Source: Sphingobium boeckii
GTDB taxonomy: Bacteria; Pseudomonadota; Alphaproteobacteria; Sphingomonadales; Sphingomonadaceae
Assembly (NCBI RefSeq): GCF_014199215.1
Contig: NZ_JACIJC010000006.1
Location: forward strand, 1 to 64,000
Reading direction: 5' to 3'
Length of the DNA stretch: 64,000 nt
Every line of letters starts with the position of its first letter. The first letter of the stretch is position 1. The notes under the pieces are model-generated. The model was not told the DNA's origin. It saw only the letters and a program-made list of their open reading frames with translations, and made no database searches. The translations under genes were made by a program, and so were the position numbers. Shown in pieces: positions 7,542 through 17,230 of the stretch.

Positions 7542-7973
7542 ATGACCAAGACCCTGAAGGACATCGCCGAAAAGATGCGCGACATCGATTTCACGATGCT
7601 GTCCACCCGCACCGACGGCGGGGCGATCGCCGCGCGACCGATGAGCAACAACCGGGACGTCGATTATGACGGCGATAGCTGGTTCTTCACCACCGAGGAC
7701 AGCCGGATGGTCAGCGATATCGCAGCGGATCCCACAGTGGGCCTGACGCTGCAGGGCAAGGCCGGGCCGCTCGGGCTGCGGCCTTTTTTCGTGGCGGTGG
7801 AAGGCCGGGCCGAGCTGATCCGCGACAAGGCGCAGTTCGAAAAGCACTGGACCAAGGATCTGGAGCGCTGGTGGCCGCAGGGCGCGGATACGCCGGGCCT
7901 GGTGCTGCTGAAGGTCCATGCCGAACGCGCGCATTATTGGGACGGTGAGGATGAGGGCGAAGTGACGCTGTAG
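7542..7973 (+). CDS. Pyridoxamine-5'-phosphate-oxidase-like general stress protein
   Basis: This 143-residue split-barrel flavin-binding protein resembles general stress protein 26: IAARPMSNN, WFFTTEDSRMVSDI and the GRAELIRDKAQFEKHWTKDLERWWPQG segment are family hallmarks. The family binds FMN or F420 and is linked to stress responses; the substrate is unknown. I prefer the ATG at 7542 because GGAG precedes it by 6 bases; an upstream ATG at 7530 overlaps that site. Confidence 0.8.
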   Translation: MTKTLKDIAEKMRDIDFTMLSTRTDGGAIAARPMSNNRDVDYDGDSWFFTTEDSRMVSDIAADPTVGLTLQGKAGPLGLRPFFVAVEGRAELIRDKAQFEKHWTKDLERWWPQGADTPGLVLLKVHAERAHYWDGEDEGEVTL

Positions 7974-8024
7974 ACGGCCCCGATTCATGCTATGCCATAT
8001 GCCTCTTTGGGGAAGGAGGCTGGC

Positions 8025-8480
8025 ATGGATTTAGCACGGGACGAGGCACGGACAGCGGCGAAAACACCCTGGCATCTCTGGGCGGTGAGCCTGATCAGCG
8101 CGCTCTGGAATTGCGGCGGCGTTTTCGATTTCACCATGACCAACAGTCGCAATGCGGACTATTTGGCGGGCTTTTCGCCGGAGATGATGACCTGGGTCGA
8201 TGCCTTTCCCTTGTGGTCGATCCTCGCCTGGGGCGCTGGCGTTTTCGGCGCTCTGGCGGGATCGCTCCTGCTGCTCGCGCGCAGCCGCTGGGCGGTCTTG
8301 TCCTTTGCGGTGTCGCTGGCGGGACTGATGCTGGTCACGATCTATCAATTCGCGCTGAGCGACCGGCCCGCAAGCCTCACCAGCGGCGGCGAATGGCTGT
8401 TCAGCGCCGCGCTGCATATCGTGGCGATCCTGCTCCTCTATTATGCCCTGCGGATGCGGACGAAGGGCGTGCTGCGCTGA
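8025..8480 (+). CDS. Four-helix inner-membrane protein, function unknown
   Basis: This 151-residue protein has four predicted membrane helices (about 17-36, 59-80, 86-106, 124-142) and a short cytoplasmic C-terminus. The ATG at 8025 follows a very strong AAGGAGG site; the frame is open from 7992. Similar small membrane proteins occur in proteobacteria without function. It follows the stress-protein gene in the same direction, which may reflect co-expression. Confidence 0.7.
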   Translation: MDLARDEARTAAKTPWHLWAVSLISALWNCGGVFDFTMTNSRNADYLAGFSPEMMTWVDAFPLWSILAWGAGVFGALAGSLLLLARSRWAVLSFAVSLAGLMLVTIYQFALSDRPASLTSGGEWLFSAALHIVAILLLYYALRMRTKGVLR

Positions 8481-8536
8481 AGTCAGCCATCGCCAATATG
8501 GATCAGATTTGCCGCTGCAGGACAGGGCTATGCGCT

Positions 8537-8926
8537 TCAGCCCTGCATGAGATGCCCACGAAACCAGTCGGTCAGCTCTTCTTCGGACAAGTCTCCGGCA
8601 GCGAGCGCGAGAAATGCTACGACGAGTTCTGCGTCGGTCGCCGTCAGGACATAGCCGTTCAGCATCAGAAAGGTTTCGCTGACAACCGCTGCCGTCCGTT
8701 TGTTGCCATCGACAAAGGGATGATTGCGGGCGATCCCATAGGCATAAGCCGCCGCGAGCGCTGCGGCATCGGGATCGCCATAAGTGACCAGATTCTGAGG
8801 TCGCGCCATCGCGCTTTCCAGCAAGCCCGCGTCGCGCACCCCCTCGCCCCCGCCATGTTCGGCAAGCTGCTCGGCATGGGCGGCCTCGGCCACCGCGAGC
8901 GAAACCCATATCCATGCGCCGGACAT
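8537..8926 (-). CDS. doc: Doc-type toxin (Fic fold, death on curing)
   Basis: A 129-residue Doc-family protein with the motif NHPFVDGNKRTA (catalytic His about 69); Lys in GNKR is typical of Doc kinases rather than AMPylating Fic proteins. Doc of phage P1 inactivates elongation factor Tu by phosphorylation. The gene starts one base after the stop of the upstream AbrB-type antitoxin, a classical toxin-antitoxin layout. The motif and length are intact, so it is probably active. Confidence 0.87.
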   Translation of the reverse strand: MSGAWIWVSLAVAEAAHAEQLAEHGGGEGVRDAGLLESAMARPQNLVTYGDPDAAALAAAYAYGIARNHPFVDGNKRTAAVVSETFLMLNGYVLTATDAELVVAFLALAAGDLSEEELTDWFRGHLMQG

Positions 8927-8927
8927 G

Positions 8928-9155
8928 CTATTTCGCCAGTTCTTTCAACGCCCGCTTGCGCCGCGCCATAACATCACGCGCCGCCGCCATCTGGGCATCG
9001 AAATCGGTTTCGGCGGCGGACAGTTCGATCCCGCGCGGCGTGACGACCACGGACAGGGATTCGCCGACCGCGGCATTCAAATGTGCCAGCAGCTCCTTGG
9101 GCAGGATGACTCCGGCGCTATTGCCGATCTTGGTGATTTTGAGCGGTGCGTTCAT
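8928..9155 (-). CDS. AbrB/MazE-type antitoxin
   Basis: A 75-residue protein with an N-terminal swapped-hairpin AbrB DNA-binding domain (LKITKIGNSAGVILPKELL) and a charged helical tail (ARDVMARRKRALKELA) expected to bind the toxin. It lies directly upstream of the Doc-type toxin. I chose the ATG at 9155, where the AbrB domain begins. A TATAAC box ending about 8 bases before it suggests a nearly leaderless transcript. AbrB-type partners of Doc are known but less common than Phd. Confidence 0.85.
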   Translation of the reverse strand: MNAPLKITKIGNSAGVILPKELLAHLNAAVGESLSVVVTPRGIELSAAETDFDAQMAAARDVMARRKRALKELAK

Positions 9156-9250
9156 ACGGACGTTATAACAGAGTTGCGCGGGAACAGCAATGTGGGTCGC
9201 CATGGCGTGGATCGTTCTGGGCGCAGGGCAAGCCCTTCATCACCCGCCGA

Positions 9251-9658
9251 TCAGCCCAGCGTGATGAAGATTTCCGCCTCGATCACCCACTCGCCGCCGG
9301 TCTCGCGCCATTTGGCGGTGTAGAGGCCGGAGGCGACGGGCGCGCTGATCGTGCCGTCGGCCTGCGCCGTGCCGCCCTGCCATGCGCCCTGTTCGAGCGC
9401 GATTGGCTCGACCGGAGAGAGGGTGATGCTGCCTGGCGTGCGGACATAGATGAGGCGCGCGGCGGGTCCCGCTTTCCCCGCGGCAAATTCGCGCTGCCAG
9501 ACCTTCACCTGGGCCGTGCGCCCGGCGATCACCGCGCTGTCCGTGCCCGTAACCATCACGCAATCGCGCGCGAGGATCGGGGCGATGGCGGTGGCGTCAC
9601 CCTCTGCAATGGCGCGATTGAAGGCGGCGCGGCGGGCACGGATGGCGAGGTCTGTCAT
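9251..9658 (-). CDS. SnoaL/NTF2-like protein (DUF4440 type)
   Basis: This 135-residue protein has the NTF2-like cone fold pattern: an N-terminal helix RRAAFNRAIAEGDATAIAPILARDCVMVTGT, then GRTAQVKVWQREF and a closing SGLYTAKWRETGGEWVIEAE strand pair. Such proteins are small hydrolases, isomerases or ligand binders; no specific activity can be assigned. It stands alone on this strand between the Doc/AbrB pair and a larger unknown gene. Confidence 0.75.
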   Translation of the reverse strand: MTDLAIRARRAAFNRAIAEGDATAIAPILARDCVMVTGTDSAVIAGRTAQVKVWQREFAAGKAGPAARLIYVRTPGSITLSPVEPIALEQGAWQGGTAQADGTISAPVASGLYTAKWRETGGEWVIEAEIFITLG

Positions 9659-9769
9659 GCAAGTCGGTTCCTACACGCTATTGCGACGATCGCGTCAATC
9701 GCACCCTGCCGACATGCTTTCCACCAAGGCGCTCGCGCCAAAGGTCACGCGCCAAAGGTCACACTGGGG

Positions 9770-10732
9770 TCACACTGTCGGCGTTTTCCGGCGGCTGCGG
9801 CAAAGCGGGCGGGCATTGCTCACCGGATCGAGATAATAGCATTCGTCCGCAAATTCCTCATGGGTCTGTATGCCGCCCGCTTTGTGCTTCAGCATCGCCG
9901 CAAGCCCCCGCGCCTCGCGCGCCGCCGCTGCCTCCGCCGCGATCTCGGGCTCGGTTTTCGGCCTGCGCTGCTCGGCGAGGAAGTGCGGCAGGATTCCATC
10001 GGCCATCTCGGCAAGGTCCAGTTCGTCGGCGAGGGTTTCGGCATCCAGCAATTGTTCGGGCGGCGCGGGCAAAGCGGGCTCCATGGCGCGCAAACTCTCT
10101 TCCAGCGCGGGCACGGCCGCCGCTTGAGGCGCGCCCTCCAATCCCGGCTCGCTTTGCGCGGCGGATGTGCTGGGTGCGGGTGTGGTAAGAGCGGGTGGGG
10201 TGATGGCGAGATGGCGATCCCGGCCATAGCGCTCGGGCCGCAAATGGCTGAGCAGATATTTGAGCAGGCGATTGTCGTGGACCAGCCGGGTGGCCATCAC
10301 ATTGCCAAAGCGGTCCAGCACCTCGATCTCGGTGCCCTCGATCGCGCGCTCGAAGGCGATGTCCTCAATCAGCCCGCCGGCATGATGACGCGCCGCATCC
10401 CAGGCACGCGCGAAGGCTGCGCCATGCGCTGAACGGCGCAGGCGATAGGCGCTCTCCCGCGACATGCCGACGGCCCCCGCCGCGACATTGACCAGCCCGG
10501 TATCGGCGAGCGTCTCGATAAAGCGGCGCTGCTTCTCCTCGGTCCAGCCATCGAGCCGCGGTTTGCGCCGCACGGGCACCCAGCGATAGTCGGTGGGGTC
10601 ATAGGGTTCGGGGGGTGGCGCGTCGTCATCGATGGCCGCAGGCAGCGATGCGGGGTGCGGCGATGCGGGTGGCGGGGGATCGCACGCGTCGGCGACGGGC
10701 GCGAAGGCTTTGCGGGGCGTATGCTTGCTCAT
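9770..10732 (-). CDS. HTH protein resembling phage terminase small subunits
   Basis: A 320-residue protein. After a proline-rich N-terminus comes a DNA-binding-like block: GWTEEKQRRFIETLADTGLVNVAAGAVGMSRESAYRLRR (about 60-100), followed by FARAWDAA and a DRFGNVMATRLVHDNRLLKYLLSHLRPERY segment. This arrangement recalls small terminase subunits, but stand-alone copies are frequent in sphingomonads without phage genes nearby. The C-terminal 130 residues are low-complexity Ala/Pro/Glu. I see no large terminase gene here, so the function is open. Confidence 0.6.
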   Translation of the reverse strand: MSKHTPRKAFAPVADACDPPPPASPHPASLPAAIDDDAPPPEPYDPTDYRWVPVRRKPRLDGWTEEKQRRFIETLADTGLVNVAAGAVGMSRESAYRLRRSAHGAAFARAWDAARHHAGGLIEDIAFERAIEGTEIEVLDRFGNVMATRLVHDNRLLKYLLSHLRPERYGRDRHLAITPPALTTPAPSTSAAQSEPGLEGAPQAAAVPALEESLRAMEPALPAPPEQLLDAETLADELDLAEMADGILPHFLAEQRRPKTEPEIAAEAAAAREARGLAAMLKHKAGGIQTHEEFADECYYLDPVSNARPLCRSRRKTPTV

Positions 10733-10842
10733 CGACCAGTGTGAAGCAGAATAAATCCTACATTGGAAGAGGTTTTGTGCTTTGTTTGTTCTTCTGCTAC
10801 TCAGGTCGGCTGTCCATGCGCGGGCAGCGATTTGGAGGGGCG

Positions 10843-11079
10843 ATGAGTCGCAGCCGCAAAAAGACGCCGATCATGGGCTTTACCTGCGCAAAGAGCGACA
10901 AGCCGTGGAAGGCCAAGGCCGCACGCAGCTTTCGGCATCTGGCGCGGCAGGCGCTCGGCCGAGGCGATGACGAGCCGCTGTTGCCGGAACGGCGTTGGTC
11001 GGTCGTGAACCCGTGGGATGCGCCGAAGGATGGCAAACATTGGGTCGGGGACGGGGAGGCTCGATGGCTGCGGAAGTGA
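10843..11079 (+). CDS. Small conserved hypothetical protein (MSRSRKKTPI type)
   Basis: 78 residues beginning MSRSRKKTPIMGFT and ending with a NPWDAPKDGKHWV segment. Small proteins with this opening are widespread in bacteria and uncharacterised (recollection). GGAGGGG lies just upstream of the ATG at 10843; the open frame is longer but lacks such a site earlier. Its end overlaps the DUF2442 start by 16 bases, indicating an operon. Confidence 0.65.
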   Translation: MSRSRKKTPIMGFTCAKSDKPWKAKAARSFRHLARQALGRGDDEPLLPERRWSVVNPWDAPKDGKHWVGDGEARWLRK

Positions 11080-11354
11080 ATGAACCAAGCGCGGTGGCGG
11101 CGCGCTACGATCGCGAAGCAGAGCGCATCATCGTAGACCTCGCCAGCGGCGCGACCTTCGCCTTCCCGCCCGCTTTGGGACAGGGGCTTGAGGCGGCGAC
11201 GCCAGATCAACTGGCGCAGGTGGAGATCGCGGGCGCTAGCTTTGGCCTGCACTGGGAAGCGCTGGACGTGGACCTTTCCGTTCCCGCGCTGATGGCCGGA
11301 TCGTTCGGGACCAAAGCATGGATGCGCGAACTGGCACGGCGGGCGGAAGCATGA
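11064..11354 (+). CDS. DUF2442-family protein
   Basis: 96 residues matching the DUF2442 pattern: ATFAFPPALGQGLEAATPDQLAQVEIAGASFGLHWEALDVDLSVPALM. DUF2442 proteins are small, often encoded beside DUF4160 proteins and on mobile DNA; a toxin-antitoxin-like role has been suggested but not shown. GGGGAGG precedes the ATG at 11064. It overlaps the gene upstream and, by ATGA, a 28-residue ORF downstream. A second, decayed DUF2442 lies 1.8 kb to the right. Confidence 0.8.
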   Translation: MAAEVNEPSAVAARYDREAERIIVDLASGATFAFPPALGQGLEAATPDQLAQVEIAGASFGLHWEALDVDLSVPALMAGSFGTKAWMRELARRAEA

Positions 11355-11437
11355 CGTCGCCCGCGAAAGCGGCAGCGGCGCGGGCCAATGGGGCGAATGG
11401 GGGACGGCCGAGGAAGGTAGGTAAGGATCGGGGATGA
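11351..11437 (+). CDS. 28-residue ORF, possible detached tail of the DUF2442 protein
   Basis: ATG overlaps the DUF2442 stop (ATGA) and codes MTSPAKAAAARANGANGGRP followed by RKVGKDRG. Longer relatives of the upstream protein carry a similar ARANGAKGGRPRK tail on the same polypeptide (recollection), so this may reflect a one-base shift, a programmed event, or a genuine coupled mini-gene. Confidence 0.4.
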   Translation: MTSPAKAAAARANGANGGRPRKVGKDRG

Positions 11438-11544
11438 AGTAAAACTGTTGCCGCAATTCAAGGGCGGTGACCACAATGCATTGCATCGGCTAGAACACAT
11501 GTATTGATAGACAACACATATGCTCTGTGTATAACATTCAACTC

Positions 11545-12333
11545 ATGCCCAAGATTCACCCGTCAGAAACCGATTCGCCTTTGCTGTCTGAGATAATCGG
11601 ACGGGGTGTGAATCTCACGAAGGCCGGTCGCGAGTGGAAGGGCCTTTGCCCGTTTCACACCGAAACAACACCGAGTTTCGTTGTAAATGATGAAAGGGAA
11701 TTCTTCCATTGCTTCGGTTGCGGGGCGCACGGTGGGCGAAAAGAATGGCTTGAGCGTGCGCATGAAATGGCAATCAAGAGGCCGGACTCTTCTCCATCTA
11801 AAAATGAATCTAGCCCAAAAAAGGGAGGCGGAAAGCTCACCCGCTCAGAAACGGTCACTGTAAGATTCGACCCCAAACTGAACTATCTATGCGATTTGGC
11901 CTCCCGCGCTCAGCGGCGCACGAAGAGTAGTTTTATAGAATGGGCGGTCGCCGAAGCTTTAGGATCAGTTCGTCTCTCCGATATCGCCGACTCAGACTAT
12001 GACTTATCGCTCAAGCAAGTTGTCTCCAAGCTGTGGCATGTAGATGAAGCCGACAGAGTAGTTTCTTTGGCACTTATCGCACCATCACTTTTGACACACG
12101 AAGAACAGATGATTTGGAGACGGGTCAGAGAACACGGTTACTTTTGGCGAGGGCGATACAATGCTCAAAGAGAATGGACTTGGAATCCAGAAGAGGGAAG
12201 TCTGATACGGGATAGACTTAGAAATCACTGGGATCAGTTTAAAGCTGTGGTTTCGGGAGAGGCATCAGAAAGTATTCTTCCCACTTGGGCGAAAACGCTT
12301 GATCCCGAAATCGACGACGACGTGCCATTTTAG
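11545..12333 (+). CDS. CHC2 zinc-finger / ribbon-helix-helix fusion protein
   Basis: A 262-residue protein in two parts. Residues about 10-65 form a DnaG-type CHC2 zinc finger ([11 protein letters not shown] ... [10 protein letters not shown]; Cys35, His38, Cys56, Cys59). After a KN/PKKGGG linker, residues about 102-138 read [20 protein letters not shown] and continue [13 protein letters not shown], a ribbon-helix-helix-type DNA-binding block. The C-terminal part ([23 protein letters not shown]) matches the tail of stand-alone RHH hypothetical proteins. There is no TOPRIM or primase catalytic domain. Codon use and GC are lower than in neighbours, pointing to acquisition. I use ATG 11545; a GTG at 11527 overlaps the probable -10. 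Confidence 0.75.
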   Translation: MPKIHPSETDSPLLSEIIGRGVNLTKAGREWKGLCPFHTETTPSFVVNDEREFFHCFGCGAHGGRKEWLERAHEMAIKRPDSSPSKNESSPKKGGGKLTRSETVTVRFDPKLNYLCDLASRAQRRTKSSFIEWAVAEALGSVRLSDIADSDYDLSLKQVVSKLWHVDEADRVVSLALIAPSLLTHEEQMIWRRVREHGYFWRGRYNAQREWTWNPEEGSLIRDRLRNHWDQFKAVVSGEASESILPTWAKTLDPEIDDDVPF

Positions 12334-12335
12334 GT

Positions 12336-12494
12336 ATGATCATTATGAACAGCGCGGCTCAAATTATATTGGCAGTTTCCTGTCTGATGTTGTCTTTAAA
12401 AGGCGTCATCTGGGCGCTGCGCTGTCCGCTCGATAGCCCTAATTATAAATTACCGCCCACCCGCATGCTTTGGTGGCGAGAGGACAAGCATTGA
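12336..12494 (+). CDS. Possible small membrane peptide, 52 residues
   Basis: An ORF two bases after the CHC2-fusion gene codes 52 residues with one hydrophobic segment (QIILAVSCLMLSLKGVIWAL) and a basic tail ending WWREDKH. Position and orientation suggest coupling with the gene before it. There is no strong ribosome-binding site beyond TAGG at the overlapping stop. No family recognised. Confidence 0.35.
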   Translation: MIIMNSAAQIILAVSCLMLSLKGVIWALRCPLDSPNYKLPPTRMLWWREDKH

Positions 12495-12536
12495 ATTTCC
12501 AATTCTGGCGTAACTCCGATGAAGAGAGAAAGACCT

Positions 12537-12850
12537 TCTTTCAATCATGCTCCCGCCCGCCAGCACCATACACAATTCGCTCCCCGTCTCCTCGAACACC
12601 CGGCTCATTTCTTCCACGCCCTTGAGCGCGGATGACTTACTGGCCGCTGCCATTTCAGCCCCGTTAGCCCGGTGACGATGAAACCTTCGACGCCTTGCTC
12701 CTGCTGCGCACGATGTAGCAAATTCCCACACGTCCTGGCTGATCTGCATCGAGCAGAATTTTGTGCGCGCTCACGGAGCAAAATGCGCGGTTTTGGCGGC
12801 ACCCGCTGGGAGTTTCTGATCCAGGCGCAGTAATTGGCCCAGGCCGTCAG
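12537..12850 (-). pseudogene. Decayed duplicate of the thiC 3' end
   Basis: Reading leftwards, this DNA repeats the last ~310 bases of thiC with many changes: AAKTAHFCS-like DNA, then MQISQDVWEFA (thiC has [11 protein letters not shown]), AAASKSSALKGVEEMSRVFEETGSE (thi[21 protein letters not shown]...). The frame is broken in several places and the final DREHD is lost. It has no upstream part, so it is a fragment, not a diverged full copy. Intact thiC begins 0.6 kb to the right in the same orientation. Confidence 0.85.
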
Positions 12851-12852
12851 CA

Positions 12853-13118
12853 TCAATCCAGCTTCGCCGCAGGCGCACCTCTGAGCAAGCCCTCCGTGCT
12901 CAAATCCTCGTCGATCTCGGGCCAGTGGATGCCATGGCCGCCACCGGCGATCTCCCAGATCGCGCGTTGGGGGGCGTGGCTTGGGCGAGACGGGGATACC
13001 AGGCGAGGGGCACGGAGATGGTGCGGCCATCCATCAGGTCCACGATCAAACTGTCATCGTCGCAGCGGACATCGGCCACGCGCTCGTCGGCAATCTTAAC
13101 CGAAATATTCAGGCCATG
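12853..13118 (-). pseudogene. Frameshifted DUF2442 gene
   Basis: One frame reads NISVKIADERVADVRCDDDS then LIVDLMDGRTISVPLAWYPR and ends at a run of seven C; a one-base shift continues PQRAIWEIAGGGHGIHWPEI then DEDLSTEGLLRG to a stop at 12853-12855. Together they make a nearly complete DUF2442 protein of the usual subtype. The extra or missing base in the C run at about 12995-13001 inactivates it unless it slips. It overlaps the DUF4160 remnant upstream, as in intact pairs. Confidence 0.8.
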
Positions 13119-13292
13119 CCTCCAGCAGCCGGCTGCGATGCTCCGCGACCATATTGATTATGCCATTGATCTCCGATCTACGAAAGCCGGTGTTCTTGGC
13201 GCAACCGGATCGAGCCAGATCTTGATGGATGCGCCGCCCTTGTCGATATGGACATGGGGCGGCTCATTGGAGCGGTGGCCATCCACCGCCAA
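13096..13292 (-). pseudogene. Frameshifted DUF4160 gene
   Basis: One frame gives SNEPPHVHIDKGGASIKIWL then DPVA; after a single-base shift the family tail follows: KNTGFRRSEINGIINMVAEH then RSRLLEAWPEYFG and stop. EPPHVHV-type and LLEAW motifs are DUF4160 hallmarks. The 5' end is missing or degraded to the right, toward the MITE-like repeat. It forms a broken DUF4160-DUF2442 pair with the pseudogene at 12853. Confidence 0.78.
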
Positions 13293-13317
13293 CCCTCCCA
13301 TGAAGGGGCGGGGTTTT

Positions 13318-13457
13318 TAGAGCGTGATGACATCACCTGGCTCCGTCATTGCGAGGAGCGCAGCGACACGGCAATCAAAGGTGGCAAAAACCGCTTTGGA
13401 TTGCGTCGCTACGCTCGCAATGACGGGGGTGGATCGACCTAAAGTCATCGCGCTCTA
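13318..13457. repeat. MITE-like element, copy 1 (140 bp)
   Basis: Bounded by TAGAGCGTGATGAC (13318-13331) and GTCATCGCGCTCTA (13444-13457), terminal inverted repeats differing at one base. The interior holds a second inverted repeat, CATTGCGAGGAGCGCAGCGA and its partner TCGCTACGCTCGCAATG. A second copy lies at 29010-29147 in inverted orientation. No coding capacity. Confidence 0.8.
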
Positions 13458-13474
13458 ATTACTTACCGTTCCCC

Positions 13475-15524
<2,050 letters not shown>

Positions 15525-15570
15525 TGGATGCGTGTTAACTGAATTGGCGGGAGGGGGGAAGCGTGTTTCC

Positions 15571-15649
15571 ACCGTTTGTCCCGAGCCCATTTGAGGGAAG
15601 TGGGGCTTGGTCCAACGTCCCTCGACTTCGATCGGGACAAACGGTTTTT
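15571..15649. repeat. Palindromic intergenic repeat, family C (copy 1)
   Basis: ACCGTTTGTCCCGAGC at the left and ATCGGGACAAACGGT at the right form an imperfect hairpin, with a GAGGGA / TCCCTCGA pair inside. It ends 6 bases before the rpoN stop and may act as a terminator for rpoN. A related copy lies at 58945-59019. Confidence 0.7.
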
Positions 15650-15654
15650 GTAAT

Positions 15655-17211
15655 CTACGCCGCCCTGTTCTCCAGCGCCTTTTGACGCCGCCGCTGGACC
15701 GAGCTGCCGATGCCCAGCGCCTCGCGATATTTGGCGACCGTGCGGCGCGCAATGTCGAAGCCCTTGTCGCGGAGCAGATCGACCAATGTATCGTCCGACA
15801 GGATCTTTTTGGGATCTTCGGCGGCGATCAGCGCCTTGATATGGCTCTTCACCGCTTCGGCGGACACCGCATCGCCGCCGTCGGACGACTGGATCGCGCT
15901 GGTGAAGAAATATTTGAGTTCATAAAGGCCGCGCGCGCAGCTCACATATTTGTTGCTGGTCACGCGGCTGACCGTGCTTTCGTGCATCCCGATCGCATCG
16001 GCCACCATCTTGAGCGTCAGCGGACGCAGATGGGCAACCCCATGGGTGAAAAACTTTTCCTGTTGCTTAACCAATTCGGTTGCAACCTTGATAATCGTGC
16101 GCTGCCGCTGATCGAGCGCCTTGATCAGCCAATTGGCGCTGGCGAGCGCTTCGGATAGCCACGCCTTGCTGTTCTTGTCCTGCTGCCCGCCGGACAGCTC
16201 GGTATAATAGCTGCGGTTGACCAGCAGGCGCGGCAGCGTGGCGCTATTGATCTCGATCGCCCAGCCCGCGCCGCGCTGTTGCACGAACACATCGGGGGTG
16301 ACCGCCTGGACCCGCTCCCCGCCGAAGCGCAGACCGGGCTTGGGATCATAGCTGCGGAGTTCGCGGATCATGTCCGCCATATCTTCATCATCCACGCCGC
16401 ACATGCGCTTCAACTGCGCAATCTTGCCCGCCGCGACCAGATCGAGATTGTCGAGCAACCGCGCCATGCAGGGATCATAGCGATCTGCCTCTTTCGCCTG
16501 CAGCGCGAGGCATTCGCCCAGATGGCGCGCGCCGACGCCGGTGGGATCGAAGCTCTGGATCACGCCCAGCACGGCCTCCACCTGATGCAGCGGCGCACCC
16601 AGACGCTGCGCGGTATCGAGCAGCGGCGTAGTAAGATAGCCGGCATCGTCGATCTGATCGATCAGATGCGTGGCGATGAGATAATCACCGCCAGACAGCA
16701 CGGTGCCCGCCTGGGCGAGCAGATGATCGTGAAGCGAAAGATCGTCCGCGGCCATGCTCTCGAAATCGGGGCCATCCTCGCTGAAGCCCGATCCGGTCGC
16801 GCCCGTGAGGCCGAGCGCGCCATCCATGCCCTGTGCGCTGTCCGATGCGCTGTCATGATGGAAGGTCTCGGCGGCATAATCCACGTCGAGCGGGGCATCG
16901 CTGCCCGCGTCGCCCGTCTCCATCAGCCGGTCCGCGGTGACGGGATCGCCGGCGACATCGCCGAATTCATCGGCAGCGCCGGCATCCTCCCCCGATGGTT
17001 CAGGCGCGAAATCGCTGCTGTCGTCAGGCGTATCGGCGGTGCGCTCGCTATCGCCGCCATTTTCGAGCAGCGGATTCTTTTCCAGTTCCTCGGCGATATA
17101 GGCTTCGATCTCCAGATTGGAGAGCGCAAGCAGCTTGATCGCCTGCTGCAATTGCGGCGTCATCACCAGAGACTGGCTCTGGCGGAGATCGAGGCGGGGG
17201 CCGAGGCCCAT
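15655..17211 (-). CDS. rpoN: RNA polymerase sigma-54 factor
   Basis: 518 residues. Region I is Gln/Leu-rich (LRQSQSLVMTPQLQQAIKLL, about 9-28), the acidic region II follows (about 50-120), then core-binding and DNA-binding domains with the HTH segment MVADAIGMHESTVSRVTSNKY, and the diagnostic RpoN box ARRTVAKYREALGI (about 488-501). Sigma-54 directs enhancer-dependent transcription. It lies downstream of lptB, with a palindromic repeat between. The usual downstream hpf and ptsN genes are absent; thiC follows instead. Confidence 0.96.
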   Translation of the reverse strand: MGLGPRLDLRQSQSLVMTPQLQQAIKLLALSNLEIEAYIAEELEKNPLLENGGDSERTADTPDDSSDFAPEPSGEDAGAADEFGDVAGDPVTADRLMETGDAGSDAPLDVDYAAETFHHDSASDSAQGMDGALGLTGATGSGFSEDGPDFESMAADDLSLHDHLLAQAGTVLSGGDYLIATHLIDQIDDAGYLTTPLLDTAQRLGAPLHQVEAVLGVIQSFDPTGVGARHLGECLALQAKEADRYDPCMARLLDNLDLVAAGKIAQLKRMCGVDDEDMADMIRELRSYDPKPGLRFGGERVQAVTPDVFVQQRGAGWAIEINSATLPRLLVNRSYYTELSGGQQDKNSKAWLSEALASANWLIKALDQRQRTIIKVATELVKQQEKFFTHGVAHLRPLTLKMVADAIGMHESTVSRVTSNKYVSCARGLYELKYFFTSAIQSSDGGDAVSAEAVKSHIKALIAAEDPKKILSDDTLVDLLRDKGFDIARRTVAKYREALGIGSSVQRRRQKALENRAA

Positions 17212-17230
17212 GACTATCGCGCCCTAAACC

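Noticed and set aside
9728-9765. Tandem GCGCCAAAGGTCAC repeat
   Set aside because: Only two exact units plus a partial one; too short to support an iteron or regulatory array.
11504-11535. Promoter TTGATA ... TATAAC before the CHC2-fusion gene
   Set aside because: The spacer is 20 bases, too long for a standard sigma-70 promoter; the TATAAC alone may still be a -10.
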